Part shown: piece after piece, positions 50,595-58,778 of the stretch | Position numbering within the stretch: the first letter of the stretch is position 1 | Layout: each line of letters starts with the position of its first letter | Assembly (NCBI RefSeq): GCF_039596395.1 | Contig: NZ_JBCNJT010000002.1 | Location: 186,001 to 250,000, forward strand | DNA length: 64,000 nt | Origin: Fluviicola sp. | GTDB lineage: Bacteria; Bacteroidota; Bacteroidia; Flavobacteriales_D; Crocinitomicaceae | Direction of reading: 5' to 3' | The notes under the pieces: generated by a model | Told to the model about the DNA's origin: nothing | Seen by the model: only the letters and a program-made list of their open reading frames with translations | The model's database searches: none | Program-made: the position numbers and the translations under genes

Positions 50595-53003
50595 ATGAGC
50601 CTGCTCAAGTCTGTACCTAAACGCGTTTTGCCCTACTTCATCGCCTTGTTTGTGGCGCTGGTTATTTCGCGCATCTTTCAAATTATCGAGGAACCGAATG
50701 AGATTTTCCGGACCGAAATAAAGGCCGAATACCACCTGAAGGGTTTTATCATGGACTTGTTGCTCGCGCTGCTGATTTCCACAGTAGGATGTGTTTTCGC
50801 GGTTCTTTGGTCCGTTTTCCTGAAAAGAGGAAGCTTGTTCTTCCTGCATCTGTTCGCCCTTATAGGCATTCTTTCCAATTATGCACTCACGGTTTACTTC
50901 GTGAAAACAAACCTGCTCCTGGGAGACGTGTTTTACCAGTTGAGCTATTCCGAGTTGATGACCTCGGCGAACCTGGATTCAAACCTCACTTTTTTCGCCG
51001 TTGCCTTCCCGGTCTTCTTATTAATCGCTTACTTTCTCATCGGCTTCCTGCTCCAGAAAGTCCGTTTCGGCAAAATTACTTCTGCGGTGTTTGTTTCACT
51101 GATGCTGATTTCCCTGGTGGCTTATCCCTGGAAGGTGATTGTTTCCCGCGATTATGTAGGAGACATGGTGGTGAACAACAAACTGATCGCTTTCATCGGT
51201 GTGAGCGAAAAGCACTTTTTGTCGGGGAATGAACTGGACCAGGTGAGTACTTCTGTTTTTAAACAGCTGGATGATTCTTTTTTCCCCGATCCCGCCAATC
51301 GAAACAACGAATATTCCCTGATCCACGAACTGGATTCTGAAAGTGAATTCGGAACATACATCCGTAAATCGCCCAAAGGACCACCGAATATCGTAATCAT
51401 CATCGTAGAATCACTTTCCTCCTTTTTGGTTGGGAAAAACGAGAACAATCCCTGCCACTTCATGCCGTTTTTGGATTCTCTGTCTCAGAAAAGTCTTTAT
51501 TTCCCCAATTTCATGTCGACTTGCGAACGCACCCACAATGTGCTTCCTGCTACGCTTGCATCCACTCCCAATCCGCCCGAAAAGCAACTCATGCAAGGCG
51601 AAGAGTACCCGCGGCACTGGTCATTGATCTCCCTCCTGGATTCATATCATTCCCGTTTTTATTGCGGAGTGAGAATGAACTTCGCCAACATGGATGATTT
51701 TATGGAATACAACCAGACCGATTATGTGGTCCATTCCTGGGAAAAAAGGTTTCCGACCGTGCGGAACGGTGTGCGCAGTACCTGGGGGCATGCAGATGAT
51801 CACCTGTTCGAAAAATCATTTGTCGACGATCAGAAATTCCCGGTTAAAAAACCGAAATTGGACATATTCCTGACTATCAGCACCCATGAACCCTTTGCTT
51901 ACCCCAATAAGAAGCACTACATGGACCTGGTTAAAGAAAAACTGAGCCATTCGATAGCCTCTTTGAAGCAACGGGCAGAAATCAACCGGCTTTCCGAAGT
52001 ATATGGAAGTTATCTCTTTACGGACCAGGCGCTGAAAAGCTACTTCGAAAAAGCTTCCAAAAAAGCGGATTACGACAATACGATCTTCTTCATTCTTGGC
52101 GATCATGGAAACCCGTTGTTTCCGCGAAATGAGATCCAGAAATACCAAACCCCGCTGTTCATTTTTTCTCCCCTGCTGAAAAAAACGGGCCGGTTTAATT
52201 CCATTTCTTCGCACAACGACCTCACTCCCACCATTCTCAATTACCTGCGGATCAACTACCCGGAATTAAAATTGCCCAAACAGGTTCCTTTCTTCGGACG
52301 TGAAATTTCCTTTGAAAAATCGTTTATCTGCAAGCGTACCCTGCCTTTGATTACCCTTGACAGTGAAACCAAACACCTGATCTTCGGGGATTATTACCAA
52401 TACGAAGGGCAATTGTACCGCATCCGGAAAGGAATGGCCCTGGCGCCGGTGAATGATCAGGCATTGAACAACAAACTTTCGAAACAACTGCTTGCTTACC
52501 GGAAACTGGCTCAGTACTACCACGAAAACGATAAGATCATCCCCAAAGAACAATTCCAAAAATTTGCACGGAGAGGCGAAAAACTGGTCTTGCGCAACGA
52601 TTTTGTAAAAACCATGCACAACAATGAGTCCAGCGACGGCTTCATCAAACTGGCCCCGAAAATCCGCATCAAAAAAGAATGGAAAGGACTCGAAGTGGAA
52701 TTGAACGGCGAAATTTTTCTGAACAACCGGAAAGAACTGGAAGAATTCGTTCAGTTAATGTTTGCATTGGAAGCGACCAAAAACGGAAAGAAGAAAATGA
52801 TCAAATGGAAAGCGCATTCGGCAAAACTCCAGGAACCCCTTCAACCGGAAAAATGGAACAGGATTACCTATTCGTTCTTTGTGGATGTAAAGAACTGCCG
52901 CTCAAAAGACCAGATCTACGAACTGGTTTATTACCTCCGGAACCCGAAAAACAGGAAAATAAAGATCCGGAAAAGCATGATCAATGTAATTGCCTGGAAG
53001 TAG
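50595..53003 (+). CDS. LTA synthase/MdoB-like sulfatase-fold membrane protein
   Basis: An 802-residue protein. Residues 1-190 carry five hydrophobic helices; the rest is a periplasmic alkaline-phosphatase-fold domain: NIVIIIVESLSSF (metal-binding Glu) near residue 260, CERTHNVLPATLAS with the probable Thr nucleophile near 310, FLTISTHEPF, and FFILGDHG (Asp-His metal ligands) near 500. Such enzymes transfer phosphoglycerol or phosphoethanolamine groups onto envelope glycans or lipids. The C-terminal 170 residues are a charged extension with no known domain. Gram-negative Bacteroidota lack lipoteichoic acid, so the acceptor is unknown. Confidence 0.83.
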   Translation: MSLLKSVPKRVLPYFIALFVALVISRIFQIIEEPNEIFRTEIKAEYHLKGFIMDLLLALLISTVGCVFAVLWSVFLKRGSLFFLHLFALIGILSNYALTVYFVKTNLLLGDVFYQLSYSELMTSANLDSNLTFFAVAFPVFLLIAYFLIGFLLQKVRFGKITSAVFVSLMLISLVAYPWKVIVSRDYVGDMVVNNKLIAFIGVSEKHFLSGNELDQVSTSVFKQLDDSFFPDPANRNNEYSLIHELDSESEFGTYIRKSPKGPPNIVIIIVESLSSFLVGKNENNPCHFMPFLDSLSQKSLYFPNFMSTCERTHNVLPATLASTPNPPEKQLMQGEEYPRHWSLISLLDSYHSRFYCGVRMNFANMDDFMEYNQTDYVVHSWEKRFPTVRNGVRSTWGHADDHLFEKSFVDDQKFPVKKPKLDIFLTISTHEPFAYPNKKHYMDLVKEKLSHSIASLKQRAEINRLSEVYGSYLFTDQALKSYFEKASKKADYDNTIFFILGDHGNPLFPRNEIQKYQTPLFIFSPLLKKTGRFNSISSHNDLTPTILNYLRINYPELKLPKQVPFFGREISFEKSFICKRTLPLITLDSETKHLIFGDYYQYEGQLYRIRKGMALAPVNDQALNNKLSKQLLAYRKLAQYYHENDKIIPKEQFQKFARRGEKLVLRNDFVKTMHNNESSDGFIKLAPKIRIKKEWKGLEVELNGEIFLNNRKELEEFVQLMFALEATKNGKKKMIKWKAHSAKLQEPLQPEKWNRITYSFFVDVKNCRSKDQIYELVYYLRNPKNRKIKIRKSMINVIAWK

Positions 53004-53109
53004 TCCTTTCCGCTTACAGGAGATCTGTTCTTTGCAAAATTCAGCAAGTAAAAATACGCGTAAGCATAAAGTCATTAAACACTAACAGATACTATGTGTT
53101 CTATTCTGT

Positions 53110-53136
53110 CCTATGTGGTTTATTTAACCACATAGG
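53110..53136. terminator. Convergent hairpin
   Basis: CCTATGTGGTT (53110-53120) and AACCACATAGG (53126-53136), 11-bp perfect stem with TATTT loop, between two convergent genes. No T-tract on either strand, so it may act as an RNA end-stabilising hairpin rather than a classic terminator. Confidence 0.45.
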
Positions 53137-53156
53137 CACGTAGAAACCTGGTTTTC

Positions 53157-54221
53157 TTAGTTGTACTCCGGGAAGAGCTTCACCAATCCTTCTTCGCTGG
53201 CACTACAAACTCCTCTTTCGGTAATTAACGCAGTAACCAAACGCGCCGGCGTTACATCAAACCCGTAATTGCTGGCCTGGGTTGTCTCGGGGCAGATCAA
53301 TACCTCATCCAACTGGCCGGTCAATTTACTCTTTCCAACCACATAGCGCACCTCGTTCTGGTTTCGCTGTTCGATCGGAATTTCCTTCAAACCGTCACGG
53401 ATAGTCATATCCAGCGTAGTTGACGGAAGCGCCACGTAAAACGGAATCTGGTTATCGTGAGCCGCCAATGCCTTCAGGTAAGTACCTATTTTGTTCGCAA
53501 CATCTCCTTGTCGGGTTGTTCTGTCCGTTCCAACGATACACATATCGACCATGCCGTGCTGCATCAAATGTCCGCCCTGATTGTCTACGATCAGGGTATG
53601 CGGTACATCGTGTCTGGTCAATTCATAGCAGGTGAGATTCGCTCCCTGCAGGCGCGGACGGGTTTCATCCACCCAAACATGCACCTTGATTCCTTTTTGT
53701 ACCGCCTGGTAAATCGGTGAGGTAATGGTTCCCCATTCGATACAACCAAGCATTCCTGCGTTGCAATGCGTCAATATATGAACGGTTTCCCCGTTTTTTT
53801 TCTTCGAAAGTTCTTCGATCAGCGGCAAGCCGTGTACACCGATCATGCGACAGGTTTCCACGTCATCCTCTACGATTTGAGCAGCTTCATTCCAGGCTGT
53901 TTCCACTAAATCGGTCGCATGTTCCAGTTTTGCCTTCATGCGGTCTAGCGCCCAGAACAAATTCACAGCCGTAGGACGGGAAAGACGCAGATCCGCAAAA
54001 GCTTCTTCGAGATTCGCACCTTCCCTTGCAGCCAGGTATATTCCGTAAGCCGCCGTAGCACCGATTAACGGAGCACCACGAACAACCATGTCCTTGATCG
54101 CACGTTCCGCATCCTTATAGGAAATCAATTTTTCAACCACCCATTCGTGTGGCAGTTTGCGTTGATCAATAACTTCTACGTACTTGTCTTCGGTTGTCCA
54201 AATGGTTCTGAATGCGCTCAT
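53157..54221 (-). CDS. mtnA: S-methyl-5-thioribose-1-phosphate isomerase
   Basis: A 354-residue enzyme of the methionine salvage pathway that converts methylthioribose-1-P to methylthioribulose-1-P. Family marks: MVVRGAPLIGATAAYG, SRPTAVNLFWALDRM, THCNAGMLGCIEWGT with the catalytic Cys, and CIVGTDRTTRQGDVANKIGTY with the catalytic Asp. It shares the fold of eIF2B-alpha, but these catalytic residues support MtnA. A TAATTTTG promoter box lies 17 nt upstream. The next pathway enzyme (MtnB) is encoded at 62160. Confidence 0.95.
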   Translation of the reverse strand: MSAFRTIWTTEDKYVEVIDQRKLPHEWVVEKLISYKDAERAIKDMVVRGAPLIGATAAYGIYLAAREGANLEEAFADLRLSRPTAVNLFWALDRMKAKLEHATDLVETAWNEAAQIVEDDVETCRMIGVHGLPLIEELSKKKNGETVHILTHCNAGMLGCIEWGTITSPIYQAVQKGIKVHVWVDETRPRLQGANLTCYELTRHDVPHTLIVDNQGGHLMQHGMVDMCIVGTDRTTRQGDVANKIGTYLKALAAHDNQIPFYVALPSTTLDMTIRDGLKEIPIEQRNQNEVRYVVGKSKLTGQLDEVLICPETTQASNYGFDVTPARLVTALITERGVCSASEEGLVKLFPEYN

Positions 54222-54238
54222 AATCTTATTTTCTGCTG

Positions 54239-54246
54239 CAAAATTA
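54239..54246 (-). promoter_or_regulatory. -7 promoter element TAATTTTG of mtnA
   Basis: Exact TAnnTTTG on the minus strand, 17 nt before the ATG at 54221. Confidence 0.45.
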
Positions 54247-54304
54247 ATCTATTTGAAGCAAACCGGGCGAGCATGAACGCATTTTCGGAGTTTCCGCAGA
54301 AGAT

Positions 54305-55195
54305 TTAATGTGAAACCATTAATTTTTTAACCGAAGTCCCCGTTCCGGTAGAAATGTGTAGCAGGTAAACTCCGTCAGGCCAGTTCGAACAGTTGATTTT
54401 GCCGTCAGCAGACACTGTTAATTCCAATGATTCTCCGCTTAAACTGAACAATTTCACCTCGTAATCTTCCTGCATACCATCGATTGAGAATTCAGTAGCT
54501 GAAGGGTTCGGATAGATGGATAGTGCATTTTCAGGTTCATCCAGTCCGAGCGTTCCGTCAAAAGAAACATCATCCACCAAAAAACGTGTTCCGAAAGTGG
54601 GCTGGCTTTCCGGTGTAGCGGTTGCGAAATTGATTGAGATATATTCCACAGGCCTTAAATCCGTATAAACGATCGGGGCACTGGCAAAGGTGTAGTTGCT
54701 GACCGTTCCGCCCAGTGTAATGGACGCTTCACCGATCTGGAATCCGTCCACATCAAACATTTTTGCAATGGCATAGGCAGAATCCGTTGCCAGCGGGAAG
54801 TATTTGTAGTAAAAACTGAAAGATTCCGGTATCATCGGGCTTACGGGAACCGGTAGTTCAAAACCGATTGCATACGTGTCCTCGGAATGCAGGATTGCTC
54901 CTCCTGTAATTCCGATACCGGATGTAAGATTGAGTGCGTTGCGCATTTCAAGTGCGTACTGACCGGAATGTGCATCCGTTGAAGGAAGGTACAAAGCGTT
55001 GTTCGGACTGTCGAATACAATGGAATCTCCGTGTGATTCGCCGGTGGAATCGATCCAGATAACTGTCAGGAAGGCTTTCGACCATTGGCTGACGTTATTG
55101 TCTGCATTCAGTATCTCAAATCCGTTATTCGGAATTTGTGCTTTCGCTGCGAGTACAAGCATTCCCAATGCTGTAAGTGTAACTAGTTTTCTCAT
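54305..55195 (-). CDS. T9SS type A sorting-domain protein
   Basis: A 296-residue secreted protein. Signal peptide 1-20 (ending LAAKAQ), then a beta-sandwich, jelly-roll-like region starting IPNNGFEILNADNNVSQWSK (a carbohydrate-binding-like opening seen in many T9SS cargo proteins), and the sorting domain from about residue 225 (ALSIYPNPSATEFSIDG) to the end. I chose the ATG at 55195; the frame extends 19 codons upstream without a signal-peptide-like start. It sits between mtnA and mtnC. Confidence 0.8.
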   Translation of the reverse strand: MRKLVTLTALGMLVLAAKAQIPNNGFEILNADNNVSQWSKAFLTVIWIDSTGESHGDSIVFDSPNNALYLPSTDAHSGQYALEMRNALNLTSGIGITGGAILHSEDTYAIGFELPVPVSPMIPESFSFYYKYFPLATDSAYAIAKMFDVDGFQIGEASITLGGTVSNYTFASAPIVYTDLRPVEYISINFATATPESQPTFGTRFLVDDVSFDGTLGLDEPENALSIYPNPSATEFSIDGMQEDYEVKLFSLSGESLELTVSADGKINCSNWPDGVYLLHISTGTGTSVKKLMVSH

Positions 55196-55295
55196 AAGTA
55201 GTTCCTTTTTCTGCAAGACGTCATTTCGGGACAAAACAGATGCTTCGTTCAAAGGAAAACAATGTGAACGGTATCAATGATTGATTCTGATGTTC

Positions 55296-55991
55296 TTATT
55301 CGAAAATGATCTCATCGAATGATGCCACAGATCGTTCCCAGGAAGGTTGCGTTTCTTCGCGCACCAATTGGATCGTTTGGAACCCGTTTGAGGCCGCAGC
55401 CTGCAGTTCTTCCGCTATATCGCTCAGGAAAAGGATTTCTGAAGGGTCCAGTTGCAACTCTTCTGCAATTTTCGCATAAGTTCCCGCTTCCCGTTTTCCT
55501 CCGGTAGTGGTATCAAAATAATGGGAAAAATAAGGCGTCAGGTCTCCCGCAATGCTATAACCGAAAATCAGTTTTTGAGCCGCTATGGAACCCGATGAGA
55601 ATACGCCGAGATTGATGCCCTGTTCCTTCCAGTTTTTCAGGTTCGCCGCTACTTCCGGGTAAACATGTCCTTTCAGTTCTCCGTCGCGGTAACCGGTATC
55701 CCACAAAACTCCCTGCAAGGTTTTCAACGGTGTGATCTTCCGGTCCTCCATACTCCATTGGTGCAGTTTCTGAATGATTTCCTCATCCGTAGTGAGCGTT
55801 TCCCCGTCTTCCGCTTGGGCCAGCTGAACCGTTTCATCGAAAGCTTCTTTAACCACCAAACGGTCTTTCAAGGCAAGCAAGTCGGAAATATTGTCCCGGA
55901 AATAAGGAAACAATTCTTCGGCAACAAAAGAGATGGAAGAAGTCGTTCCTTCGATATCAGTAAGAATATATTTGGGTCTGGTAATCGTCAT
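55296..55991 (-). CDS. mtnC: Acireductone synthase (enolase-phosphatase E1)
   Basis: A 231-residue HAD-superfamily enzyme that enolises and dephosphorylates diketo-methylthiopentyl-1-P to the acireductone. HAD motif I is ILTDIEGTTSSISF (nucleophile Asp12), the cap contains LWDTGYRDGELKGHVYPEV, motif II is GVFSSGSIAAQKLIFGYS and motif IV ILFLSDIAEEL. Length is normal. A TAAATTTG promoter box ends 4 nt before the ATG, so the mRNA may be leaderless. Confidence 0.95.
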   Translation of the reverse strand: MTITRPKYILTDIEGTTSSISFVAEELFPYFRDNISDLLALKDRLVVKEAFDETVQLAQAEDGETLTTDEEIIQKLHQWSMEDRKITPLKTLQGVLWDTGYRDGELKGHVYPEVAANLKNWKEQGINLGVFSSGSIAAQKLIFGYSIAGDLTPYFSHYFDTTTGGKREAGTYAKIAEELQLDPSEILFLSDIAEELQAAASNGFQTIQLVREETQPSWERSVASFDEIIFE

Positions 55992-55995
55992 GACT

Positions 55996-56003
55996 CAAAT
56001 TTA
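55996..56003 (-). promoter_or_regulatory. -7 promoter element TAAATTTG of mtnC, 4 nt before the ATG
   Basis: Exact TAnnTTTG on the minus strand; four bases (55992-55995) separate it from the ATG at 55991. Confidence 0.5.
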
Positions 56004-56038
56004 CGAAGTAAAACAAAAGAAAACATGCTTTATAACAT

Positions 56039-56764
56039 TTATTCTAATTCTTCCCGGTAAGCTTCCGGAGGAAGGGGTACCGGTTTAAATTTTACATCAA
56101 TATACGACCAGATAAAATGACAGGTAAACATCCACACCAGGCAAATGTGTCCGAAGGTATTAAAGTCGCTGACCAGCCCGTCAATGATGATTGCCACGAT
56201 CGATCCCCAGAAGTACGAATTGAACTTCAGTTTCGTGTTTTTGATTAGGGGCAGGAAAATATTCCAGTCGGTAATCTTATGAACATTCAGTGTTTGGATT
56301 TCCTTCCTGAACCCGATAAACTCGAAAATTAAAACGGCCCCGGCTGTTAAGATGACATGCGTCCATTCTCCGTTCCATTTCTCTATAAACTGATCAAAAT
56401 CTTCCACTTTTAAAGCTTTGTAGAAAAAAGCTCCTGTTATCGCTCCCATTATTATCATGGAAATCACCAGTGCACAGGTAAACAAAAACACGTTGAAGAT
56501 AAAAGTAAATACCTGCCAGATAACTACCAATGGCTGAGCCAAATCTTCGTGCCTGAGCGTTCCTTTTACAGCTGCAATAACCGTATTTTGATACGTCAGT
56601 TCGCACAAAGACAAATAGTGATTGAAAAAGAGGCTGAAAAATGAAATATTCAGGAATAAGATCGTTTGGCCGATATCCCACGACCAGTAAAAATACCCAA
56701 TCAGAGTCACGATTATCCAAACACCGGTACTAACAAGTGTATAATAATCTCTCAGTAATTTCAT
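56039..56764 (-). CDS. Hypothetical multi-pass membrane protein coupled to mtnD
   Basis: A 241-residue protein with about six hydrophobic helices (residues 13-30, 35-52, 83-120, 135-152, 180-200, 208-225) and a charged, Pro-rich C-terminal tail. I recognise no family. Its ATG follows the mtnD stop codon with no gap at all, so it is translated from the same mRNA and may be a membrane partner of methionine salvage, for instance in uptake of a sulfur compound; that is inference from position only. Confidence 0.65.
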   Translation of the reverse strand: MKLLRDYYTLVSTGVWIIVTLIGYFYWSWDIGQTILFLNISFFSLFFNHYLSLCELTYQNTVIAAVKGTLRHEDLAQPLVVIWQVFTFIFNVFLFTCALVISMIIMGAITGAFFYKALKVEDFDQFIEKWNGEWTHVILTAGAVLIFEFIGFRKEIQTLNVHKITDWNIFLPLIKNTKLKFNSYFWGSIVAIIIDGLVSDFNTFGHICLVWMFTCHFIWSYIDVKFKPVPLPPEAYREELE

Positions 56765-57304
56765 TTATTTCTCAACTCTGAAATCGCTGAACCGCTGCTC
56801 CAGTTTCGATTCCGTGTAATGAGGCACCCATCCGCTCATATCAATGAAAATGCGGATCGCCTTCACGAACGGGTTCGTTTCTCCGGCATCGAACCAATGC
56901 TTGGTACCTTCCGGAACGGAAATCAAATCACCCTTTTCGCACAGCAAATTAAATACAGGCTCCGTTTCCAGGTTGAACCAGAACAAACCTTCGCCATCCA
57001 CGAAAAAACGGATCTCATCTTCCGAATGCGTATGCTCGGCCAAAAATTTCGCACGGATAGCCTCGTAATTCTCCGTCAGCTTATTGATCGTAATCACATC
57101 CGCAGTCTGGTAACCGCCGGAATGCATGAAAGGAGTCAAACTCGATTCATATGCTTTCAGGATTTCCTCTTGGTTTGCACTGTCTTCAAACACCACATCT
57201 GCCTGCCACTGATCAAAAAAGATCCCGCGTGCATTCATGAATGCGCGAATCTTCTCAGGATCGCGCTCCGTAATATTCAAGTCCGGAATAGATAATACTG
57301 CCAT
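56765..57304 (-). CDS. mtnD: Acireductone dioxygenase
   Basis: A 179-residue cupin metalloenzyme of methionine salvage that oxidises acireductone; Fe gives the keto-acid precursor of methionine, Ni the off-pathway product. The metal site is visible in LAEHTHSEDEIRFFVDGEG (two His and Glu) with the third His in GTKHWFDAG further on. C-terminal FIDMSGWVPHYTES is also typical. Preceded by TAATTTTG ending 4 nt before the ATG. Confidence 0.96.
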   Translation of the reverse strand: MAVLSIPDLNITERDPEKIRAFMNARGIFFDQWQADVVFEDSANQEEILKAYESSLTPFMHSGGYQTADVITINKLTENYEAIRAKFLAEHTHSEDEIRFFVDGEGLFWFNLETEPVFNLLCEKGDLISVPEGTKHWFDAGETNPFVKAIRIFIDMSGWVPHYTESKLEQRFSDFRVEK

Positions 57305-57308
57305 ACTG

Positions 57309-57316
57309 CAAAATTA
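57309..57316 (-). promoter_or_regulatory. -7 promoter element TAATTTTG of mtnD, 4 nt before the ATG
   Basis: Exact TAnnTTTG on the minus strand; four bases (57305-57308) separate it from the ATG. A TTG at 57333-57335, 16 nt upstream, may be the -33 element. Confidence 0.5.
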
Positions 57317-57440
57317 ATGAATTGCGAATTGTCAACCGCGCAGAAAATCCGTTGGAATGAAAAATTTTTGGTCCATGCAGGATTTCACAACTATGAGAAC
57401 TAAACTCATCTCAAAATCAGCCTCAGAAATGTCACGTATG

Positions 57441-57474
57441 GGTCAAGTACGGATCAAGCCCAGGTCAAGTACGG
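57441..57474. repeat. Three phased direct repeats of RTCAAG
   Basis: GTCAAG (57442), ATCAAG (57453) and GTCAAG (57464) recur every 11 bases; the first and third are part of a longer shared word GGTCAAGTACGG. Helical phasing suggests a regulator-binding site. Confidence 0.4.
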
Positions 57475-57688
57475 GTATAGTATTAAAACGTTACTCCTGT
57501 AACAAATCACATTATTTTTAACAACTCAATTACGGGAACGTGGAGACCTGTGCTGTAGCAGGAATCCTGAAAAGAAGGCATAACCTCAATTAGCTCAGGA
57601 AAACAACAAAAAAAGTCGTTAATCAGCTAACAGGTCAGAAAAACAAGGTTTAAACCCTTCACACAATTGTAAAAGCTTGTAACTAAAA

Positions 57689-57745
57689 CAATTCGCAATT
57701 CGCAATTCGCAATTCGCAATTCTCAATTCTCAATTCTCAAATTCA
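57689..57745. repeat. Tandem heptamer repeat CAATTCG/CAATTCT
   Basis: Seven exact head-to-tail heptamers: four CAATTCG (57689-57716) and three CAATTCT (57717-57737), then a degenerate unit. About 100 bases upstream of the OmpA-family gene. Confidence 0.85.
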
Positions 57746-57842
57746 CAATTAAACCCAAACAATCCTAAAAAAACCTAATTATTTCCGGGCGATTTAACAG
57801 ATTCCTTTTTCTTTAATAGACCAATTATAAAACAAAAGAGTT

Positions 57843-58703
57843 ATGAAAGTATTCAACAAAAGCATTCTAATGGGCGGATTAGCCGTTGGAATACTGGCAG
57901 TGTCCTCTTGTAAACCAGTTTATACATGTGGCGACCCTATTCCTGAAAAGAAACCAGGTGGAAAAAGACTTCAGACAGTGATATCCGAACGAGATTCCTT
58001 GTGTACAACACTTGCCGACCAGAAATCGGTAAACGAGCGACTTGTTTCTGATAACAAAAATCTTCAAATGAAGCTTTCAGGCCAGGAAAACATCAATGAG
58101 AACCAATCCGCGCAATTAAGCCAGCAGGAAAGAGACCTTCAGAATAAAAACAAGGATCTCCAGGAAAAAGAACGCATGCTGCGTGAAATGCAGGCAATTA
58201 TTGCGCGTCAGGATGCAATGACCAAAAAGCTGAACCAGACCCTGAGAGATGCGCTGGTTGGATTTAACTCCGATGAATTGACCATGGAAATCCGTGACGG
58301 GAAAGTTTACGTTTCCATGTCCGATAAACTCTTGTTCAAATCAGGTTCCAATGCCGTTGAGCCGAAAGGAGTCGAAGCATTGAAAGCACTTGCCGATGTA
58401 TTGAACAAAAACCCGGATATCCAGATCCTGGTAGAAGGCCATACGGATAACGTTCCGATCAAAACAGCCGTTTACAAAGACAACTGGGATTTGAGTGTGG
58501 CGCGTGCAACATCTATCACACGGATGATGAACGAAAAATACGGCGTTGCAGCAACGCGTATGACCGCTTCAGGACGCGGGGAATATTTCCCGAAAGCATC
58601 CAACGATACTCCGGAAGGAAAAGCAAAAAACCGACGAACAGAAATCATTCTTTCTCCGAAATTGGATGAAATTATGAACTTGTTGCAAAGTTCAGGAAAA
58701 TAA
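57843..58703 (+). CDS. OmpA-family lipoprotein with coiled-coil spacer
   Basis: A 286-residue protein: lipobox LAVSSC (Cys at 23), a periplasmic coiled coil (about residues 45-140, rich in Gln/Glu/Lys, with LSQQERDLQNKNKDLQEKERML), and a C-terminal OmpA/MotB peptidoglycan-binding domain (about 150-275) with LFKSGSNAVEPKG, LVEGHTDNVPI, NWDLSVARA and KNRRTEI. It should tether the outer membrane to peptidoglycan, or form part of a membrane complex of the PorE/GldM-type family of anchors. Ends before a strong palindromic terminator. Confidence 0.88.
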   Translation: MKVFNKSILMGGLAVGILAVSSCKPVYTCGDPIPEKKPGGKRLQTVISERDSLCTTLADQKSVNERLVSDNKNLQMKLSGQENINENQSAQLSQQERDLQNKNKDLQEKERMLREMQAIIARQDAMTKKLNQTLRDALVGFNSDELTMEIRDGKVYVSMSDKLLFKSGSNAVEPKGVEALKALADVLNKNPDIQILVEGHTDNVPIKTAVYKDNWDLSVARATSITRMMNEKYGVAATRMTASGRGEYFPKASNDTPEGKAKNRRTEIILSPKLDEIMNLLQSSGK

Positions 58704-58723
58704 TAAAATTAAATGATGAACAG

Positions 58724-58762
58724 TGGGCATCCCGTACGTACGGGATGCCCACATTTTTTTAC
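58724..58762 (+). terminator. Rho-independent terminator, sister of the element at 1473
   Basis: 30-bp perfect palindrome (58724-58738 / 58739-58753) with the same GTACGTAC centre as 1473-1508 and then a T-run. The two differ at one position of each arm (G-C at 1473-type, A-T here), a compensatory change. Confidence 0.85.
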
Positions 58763-58778
58763 TGCTTTTTTTGATCAA

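Larger units (their letters stand above)
57305..57842. other. 538-base divergent intergenic region between mtnD and the OmpA-like gene
   Basis: No gene seen. Contents in order: mtnD promoter box (57309-57316), an inverted pair of heptamers GAATTGC (57319-57331), three phased RTCAAG repeats (57441-57469), a short inverted repeat GTTAC/GTAAC, the CAATTCG tandem heptamer tract (57689-57737), and AT-rich DNA up to the plus-strand gene. Confidence 0.6.

Noticed and set aside
50394-50849. Minus-strand open frame of 151 codons upstream of the accessory unit
   Set aside because: It lies mostly antisense to the well-supported LTA-synthase-like gene, starts inside it and has a low-complexity, charged translation with no signal or domain.
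57689-57745. Repeated CAATTCG units as a CRISPR-like array
   Set aside because: Units are 7 bases with no spacers; this is a simple tandem repeat and no cas gene is present.
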